A stretch of 64,000 nucleotides of DNA from a candidate division BRC1 bacterium ADurb.Bin183. GTDB taxonomy: Bacteria; Sumerlaeota; Sumerlaeia; MWCT01. The notes under the pieces are model-generated. The model was not told the origin of the DNA, did no database searches, and saw nothing but the letters and a program-made list of their open reading frames with translations. The stretch covers positions 382,492 through 446,491 of the forward strand of contig MWCT01000002.1 of NCBI GenBank assembly GCA_002070185.1. Reading direction: 5' to 3'. The position numbers were made by a program, and so were the translations under genes. Below, piece by piece: positions 60,674 to 64,000 of the stretch (its first letter is position 1; every line of letters starts with the position of its first letter).

Positions 60674-61078
60674 TTAATCGAGATTTTCTTTTAACAGTGG
60701 TATTAGAACACTTCCAAATTCTTTAGCAATTTGAACCATTTGATTCATCTCTGAAAGATCTATCTCCCGCCAATCATCAGGATACCTCGACTGCACACTA
60801 TGCTCGGTAAGTATATCTGCAGAGTCTTTTAATGCAGAAAGGCTGGGACAAAGAGATTCTGATAATTCAATAAGGCGTCTAAGGTCATGAGTTCTTGGCG
60901 CTTCAATACTATGCAATGTGAGCAATCCCTTTAAAAGTTTTTCCACATATTGCTGGCAATGAAAACAAACGGTATCTTTGGGGCACCGAACATTATCCAA
61001 AAGGATTTCAATAGTTACCCAATCGCTTTCCGCCTTGGAAATCCAGAGATTTACAGCTTTACGAATTTCCTTGTCCAT
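60674..61078 (-). CDS. HEPN domain protein (toxin-antitoxin partner)
   Basis: Start placed at the ATG at 61078 (MDKEIRKAVNLWISKAESDW), which has AAGG 7 nt upstream; an ATG 15 nt earlier also exists. The 134-residue protein has the HEPN four-helix pattern: KAESDWVTIEILLDNV, CFHCQQYVEKLLKGLL, TLHSIEAPRTHDLRRLIELS and VQSRYPDDWREI. Such proteins pair with MNT nucleotidyltransferases in toxin-antitoxin modules, where the HEPN part is often an RNase. The Rx4-6H active site is not clearly seen here, so it may be of the non-RNase type. It overlaps the MNT gene by 20 nt. Confidence 0.88.
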   Translation of the reverse strand: MDKEIRKAVNLWISKAESDWVTIEILLDNVRCPKDTVCFHCQQYVEKLLKGLLTLHSIEAPRTHDLRRLIELSESLCPSLSALKDSADILTEHSVQSRYPDDWREIDLSEMNQMVQIAKEFGSVLIPLLKENLD

Positions 61079-61382
61079 AAATGACCTTGCCATATCGGTC
61101 GGCGAAATAGACTATATGATTTACTACATTTCGCAGACGGGCAAATTCTTCCGGTGTTTTCACGACTATATCAAAGGATGCAGGATAACCCGCCAAAAGA
61201 CGCCTGACTTCGGCATAACGCTTTTGCGGCGGAAGAGGCGTGTCTGCAACGATCAACAAATCAATATCGCTTTCTTCATCAGCCTCGTTTCGAGCATAAG
61301 AGCCAAAAAGCACGATGCGTTCTGGTTTCATTGCCTGCGCGATTCGGTGAGATAATTCCTGTATTTGATGGTTTTCAAGCAT
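61059..61382 (-). CDS. MNT-type nucleotidyltransferase (antitoxin partner)
   Basis: Start placed at the ATG at 61382 (MLENHQIQELSHRIAQAMKP); a TTG 12 nt earlier is also in frame. 107 residues with the minimal nucleotidyltransferase motif: VLFGSYARNEADEESDIDLL, which supplies GS and DxD, then FDIVVKTPEEF. Such proteins AMPylate or bind their HEPN partner and neutralise it. The 20-nt overlap with the HEPN gene is typical of this module. It lies beside the repeat copy B and the DUF4160/DUF2442 pair, a small accessory island. Confidence 0.9.
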   Translation of the reverse strand: MLENHQIQELSHRIAQAMKPERIVLFGSYARNEADEESDIDLLIVADTPLPPQKRYAEVRRLLAGYPASFDIVVKTPEEFARLRNVVNHIVYFADRYGKVIYGQGNS

Positions 61383-61482
61383 CGTGATTCTCAATAAAGA
61401 TTCTATTAATTTAGATGAATCTCAGTTCACTCCCTGTTGCGTCAATTATTAATTTGAAATTGGAAGGATTGATTCAATTATG

Positions 61483-61712
61483 GAGTTAAATGAACAAACC
61501 ACATTAAGACTAGTATCTCCGATGGTGAATAAGAGTCAATCAAAGCAGGGGCGGGCGGGCAAGATAATTTTTTAGGATGCAAAAGCGACGGCATTCGACG
61601 GACTGGCATTGGTGATTGGGAGGGCTTTTGTTCTCGTTGCCAGCGCGTGTGATAAACCACGCTCAGATTTTCCCCGCCTCCTCCCGCTTTTCATCTTTCA
61701 ACCGACGAGTTT
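61483..61712 (+). repeat. Diverged dispersed repeat, copy B
   Basis: Related to 3980-4240 in the same orientation, with the conserved blocks described there. Like copy A, it sits between divergent genes and just upstream of a plus-strand accessory gene. It fills most of the 383-bp gap between the MNT and DUF4160 genes (61383-61777). A 60-codon minus-strand frame within it (61478-61660) is not called. Confidence 0.65.
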
Positions 61713-61777
61713 ATTTTTTTCCTATTGAAATCCATGCGAATCGAGACGATATATTATTTTGTTTTCTGGAGTGGATA

Positions 61778-62017
61778 ATGTCCCCAACAATTTTAAGAGT
61801 TGGATCTATTCGTTTTTTCTTCAACAGCCGCGAAGAGTTGAGGAAACACGTGCATGTACAAACGCCCGACGGTGTGGCAAAATTCTGGCTTGAACCCATT
61901 ATCTCGCTCGATCATTTTCATGGTTTGAATAACAAGCGTCTGAATGAATTACAGGATTTGGTGAAGAAGCATGAAAAAGTCTTTATCCGTGCGTGGGAAA
62001 AACACTTTTCAAAGTGA
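61778..62017 (+). CDS. DUF4160 family protein
   Basis: Start placed at the ATG at 61778 (MSPTILRVGSIRFFFNSREE), with GGAG 4 nt upstream; the frame extends 54 codons further into the repeat. 79 residues matching DUF4160: the conserved LRVGSIRFFFNSREELRK and HVHVQTPDG-type core, followed by FWLEPIISLDHFHGLNNK. The family commonly sits with DUF2442 and is suspected to be a toxin-antitoxin-like or regulatory pair, but the function is unproven. The next gene overlaps it by 47 nt. Confidence 0.88.
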   Translation: MSPTILRVGSIRFFFNSREELRKHVHVQTPDGVAKFWLEPIISLDHFHGLNNKRLNELQDLVKKHEKVFIRAWEKHFSK

Positions 62018-62240
62018 AGTTACCAATATCGGCGCATTTGGTTTCTGGCTGATGGTGGAAGAACAAGAATATTTTGTCCCATTTGACGATTATCCCATGT
62101 TCAAAAAAGCAAGCGTGGAACAAGTTTTTTCATTCCAACAAATATCTCCCACCCAATTTCACTGGCACGAACTGGATGTTGATATTGAACTCGAAGCGTT
62201 GAAAGAGCCTAATCGCTTCCCGCTTATTTTTACCAAATAA
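61971..62240 (+). CDS. DUF2442 family protein
   Basis: 89 residues matching DUF2442: EVTNIGAFGFWLMVEEQEYF is the family core (GFWL), followed by VPFDDYPMFKKASVEQVF and the C-terminal LDVDIELEAL. The proteins are small and of unknown function, usually paired with DUF4160. The start at 61971 lies inside the DUF4160 gene in another frame; the 47-nt overlap suggests coupled translation. No strong ribosome site is seen, so the real start could be the next few codons. Confidence 0.86.
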   Translation: MKKSLSVRGKNTFQSEVTNIGAFGFWLMVEEQEYFVPFDDYPMFKKASVEQVFSFQQISPTQFHWHELDVDIELEALKEPNRFPLIFTK

Positions 62241-62403
62241 GCGTTGAATCCCTATTCAAAACCTTATTTTTTTTATTTCAAAAAGTGTTTGACAAGGTGC
62301 GGGGAAATGGCGCTGTTTATCCTGCATTTCTTTTTTATTCAAACGCCCGTTTTTGGCAAAAATTTTGAATGATTAGACATTTTCAATATTCAAGGAGGAA
62401 TGT

Positions 62404-64000
62404 ATGAGTCCGAAGAACGTTTACTTTTTTGGAGCGGGGAAGGCGGAAGGGCGCACTGACATGAAAAATCTGCTCGGAGGCAAAGGCGCCAATCTGGCTG
62501 AGATGACCAGCATCGGCATCCCTGTCCCTGCAGGTTTTACGATTACAACCGAGGTTTGCACTTATTATTATAAAAACAAGAAAAAATACCCCCAAGGTTT
62601 GGATAAAGAAGTCGCTCAAGCCATGGCAAAAGTGGAAAAGGCGATGGGGATGAAATTCGGAGACCTGAAAAATCCCTTGCTCATTTCGGTGCGTTCCGGC
62701 GCCCGCAAGTCCATGCCCGGCATGATGGAGACTGTCCTGAACGTGGGTCTTACCACAAAGACTATCCCCGGCTTGATTGCCAAGACGAATAATCCGCGTT
62801 TTGTGTGGGATGCTTATCGCCGTTTGATGATGATGTATTCGGATGTGGTTATGGAAAAAGCGGCGGGTATTGAGCCGAAGGATGACAAGGGCATCCGCGT
62901 TCAGTTGGATGAAATCATGGATCGCTTGAAACATGAGAAGGGCTATAAGCTGGATACGGATTTGACGGTTGAGGATTTGCAATATCTTTGCGGCGAATTC
63001 AAAAAATGCATCAAGGACGTTCTTGGGAAGGAATTTCCCGATGACCCTATTGCCCAACTTTGGGGCGGCATCTCCGCCGTGTTCCAGTCGTGGATGGGCA
63101 AGCGCGCCTGCGCTTATCGCCGCATTGAGAATATCCCCGATGAATGGGGAACGGCGGTCAACGTTCAGGCGATGGTTTTCGGCAACATGGGCGAATCTTC
63201 CGCCACCGGTGTGGCGTTCACACGCAATCCGGCGACGGGCGAGAATTGGTTTTATGGCGAGTGGTTAATCAACGCCCAAGGCGAGGATGTTGTTGCCGGC
63301 ATCCGCACGCCTTATGCCTTGAATGAGCGCATTAAAAGCGACCAGAATATGCAATATCCCTCGCTTGAAAAGGCGATGCCTAAACTTTACAAGGAGTTGG
63401 ACGGCATCCGCAAAAAATTGGAAAAGCATTACAAGAATATGCAGGATATTGAGTTCACGATTCAGGAAGGGCGGCTCTGGATGCTCCAGACGCGCGACGG
63501 GAAGCGGACGGGTCCTGCCGCGCTCAAGATGGCTGTAGATATGATGAAGGAGAAATTGATTGAGCCCGCCACCGCTATTATGCGCGTGACGCCTTTGCAA
63601 TTGGACGAGCTTTTGCATCCGATGGTTGACCCTGTTGAGGAAAAGAAATACACGCCGATTGCCAAAGGGTTGCCGGCTGGTCCCGGCGGCGGCACTGGAA
63701 AGATTGTTTTTTCCGCCGATCGCGCCGAAGAGATGGCGAAGAATGGCGAAAAGGTTGTGCTCGTACGCAATGAGACCAGTCCGGAAGACATCCATGGCAT
63801 GCATGTTGCGGAAGCCATTCTGACGGCAAAGGGGGGTATGACCTCCCATGCGGCGCTTGTGGCGCGAGGATGGGGCAAATGCTGCATTGTCGGCTGCGGC
63901 GCTCTTAACATTGATTACGCAGGACGCAAGATGACAGTTCATGGCAAGGTGTATAAAGAGGGGGAAATCATCACCCTCAACGGCTCGAAGGGGTGCGTTT
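62404..64000 (+). CDS. ppdK: Pyruvate, phosphate dikinase (3' end beyond window)
   Basis: The ATG at 62404 is preceded by AAGGAGG at a good distance. The frame is open to the window end (532 codons), so roughly the last 40 percent is missing from a usual 870-900 aa enzyme. The N-terminal nucleotide-binding part has LLGGKGANLAEMTSIGIPVP and SVRSGARKSMPGMMETVLNV; the central phosphohistidine domain has AGPGGGTGKI and GGMTSHAALVARG with catalytic H482. It interconverts pyruvate, ATP and Pi with PEP, AMP and PPi. A TTGACA at 62290 lacks a good -10 partner. Confidence 0.96.
   Translation, partial: MSPKNVYFFGAGKAEGRTDMKNLLGGKGANLAEMTSIGIPVPAGFTITTEVCTYYYKNKKKYPQGLDKEVAQAMAKVEKAMGMKFGDLKNPLLISVRSGARKSMPGMMETVLNVGLTTKTIPGLIAKTNNPRFVWDAYRRLMMMYSDVVMEKAAGIEPKDDKGIRVQLDEIMDRLKHEKGYKLDTDLTVEDLQYLCGEFKKCIKDVLGKEFPDDPIAQLWGGISAVFQSWMGKRACAYRRIENIPDEWGTAVNVQAMVFGNMGESSATGVAFTRNPATGENWFYGEWLINAQGEDVVAGIRTPYALNERIKSDQNMQYPSLEKAMPKLYKELDGIRKKLEKHYKNMQDIEFTIQEGRLWMLQTRDGKRTGPAALKMAVDMMKEKLIEPATAIMRVTPLQLDELLHPMVDPVEEKKYTPIAKGLPAGPGGGTGKIVFSADRAEEMAKNGEKVVLVRNETSPEDIHGMHVAEAILTAKGGMTSHAALVARGWGKCCIVGCGALNIDYAGRKMTVHGKVYKEGEIITLNGSKGCV

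Overview
The window looks like one contig of an uncultured, Gram-negative (LPS-making) bacterium. The support is lpxC, fabZ and lpxI, several lipoproteins, an AmpG-like permease, and repeated orphan pseudopilins that start FTLIELLIVVAII and end in a YDPTNGT tail. Pseudopilins of that kind are typical of candidate-phylum and PVC-like genomes. A Sumerlaeota- or Hydrogenedentota-like host is a guess, not something the sequence proves. Most genes are of moderate GC, with strong Shine-Dalgarno sequences and frequent ATGA start/stop overlaps. No rRNA, tRNA or CRISPR array was seen.

Layout. 1-3649 (minus): a UvrD-like helicase, a stand-alone receiver domain, a zinc-ribbon protein, a small membrane protein and a truncated DUF362 gene. 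3650-5650: an AT-rich insertion-like cassette with a membrane-anchored YprB-type exonuclease between 46-bp direct repeats. 5723-8305: a repeat-rich membrane protein, then FHA and GHMP sugar kinase genes. 8478-12612 (plus): a lipoprotein, a pseudopilin, then an ECF sigma factor, anti-sigma factor and glycosyltransferase unit. 12719-13774: adenosine deaminase. 13797-25793 (minus): a giant TPR lipoprotein, an AmpG-like transporter with a periplasmic insert, and an operon with a sigma-54 two-component pair, a homocysteine methyltransferase-like protein and YchF. 26117-35428: secreted or surface proteins, including a ninefold-repeat protein and a metallophosphoesterase/PQQ protein, plus a Spy/ZraP-like gene behind an apparent sigma-54 promoter. 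35537-42413 (plus): a six-gene envelope polysaccharide operon that contains hisA. 42407-48693: a DUF819 permease, phosphofructokinase and lipid A genes. 48909-51274 (plus): an MBL hydrolase, nadD, a pseudopilin and a TRL lipoprotein. 51299-60647 (minus): radical SAM, O-antigen ligase/TPR and GH20 genes. 60674-62240: a small island with MNT/HEPN and DUF4160/DUF2442 pairs and a diverged copy of the repeat seen near 4 kb. 62404-end: pyruvate phosphate dikinase, cut by the window edge.

How they fit together. The main theme is building and sensing the cell envelope: lipid A synthesis, two O-antigen ligases, glycosyltransferases of families 2, 4 and 87, a GH20 hexosaminidase lipoprotein, an AmpG-like permease and secreted adhesin-like proteins. 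The most coherent regulatory idea is a Zra-like envelope stress circuit. An NtrB/NtrC-type pair at 19.6-22.5 kb may act on the sigma-54 promoter and upstream palindrome in front of the Spy/ZraP-like gene at 32 kb. Central metabolism is represented by phosphofructokinase and pyruvate phosphate dikinase, which would suit a glycolytic or PPi-economising lifestyle.
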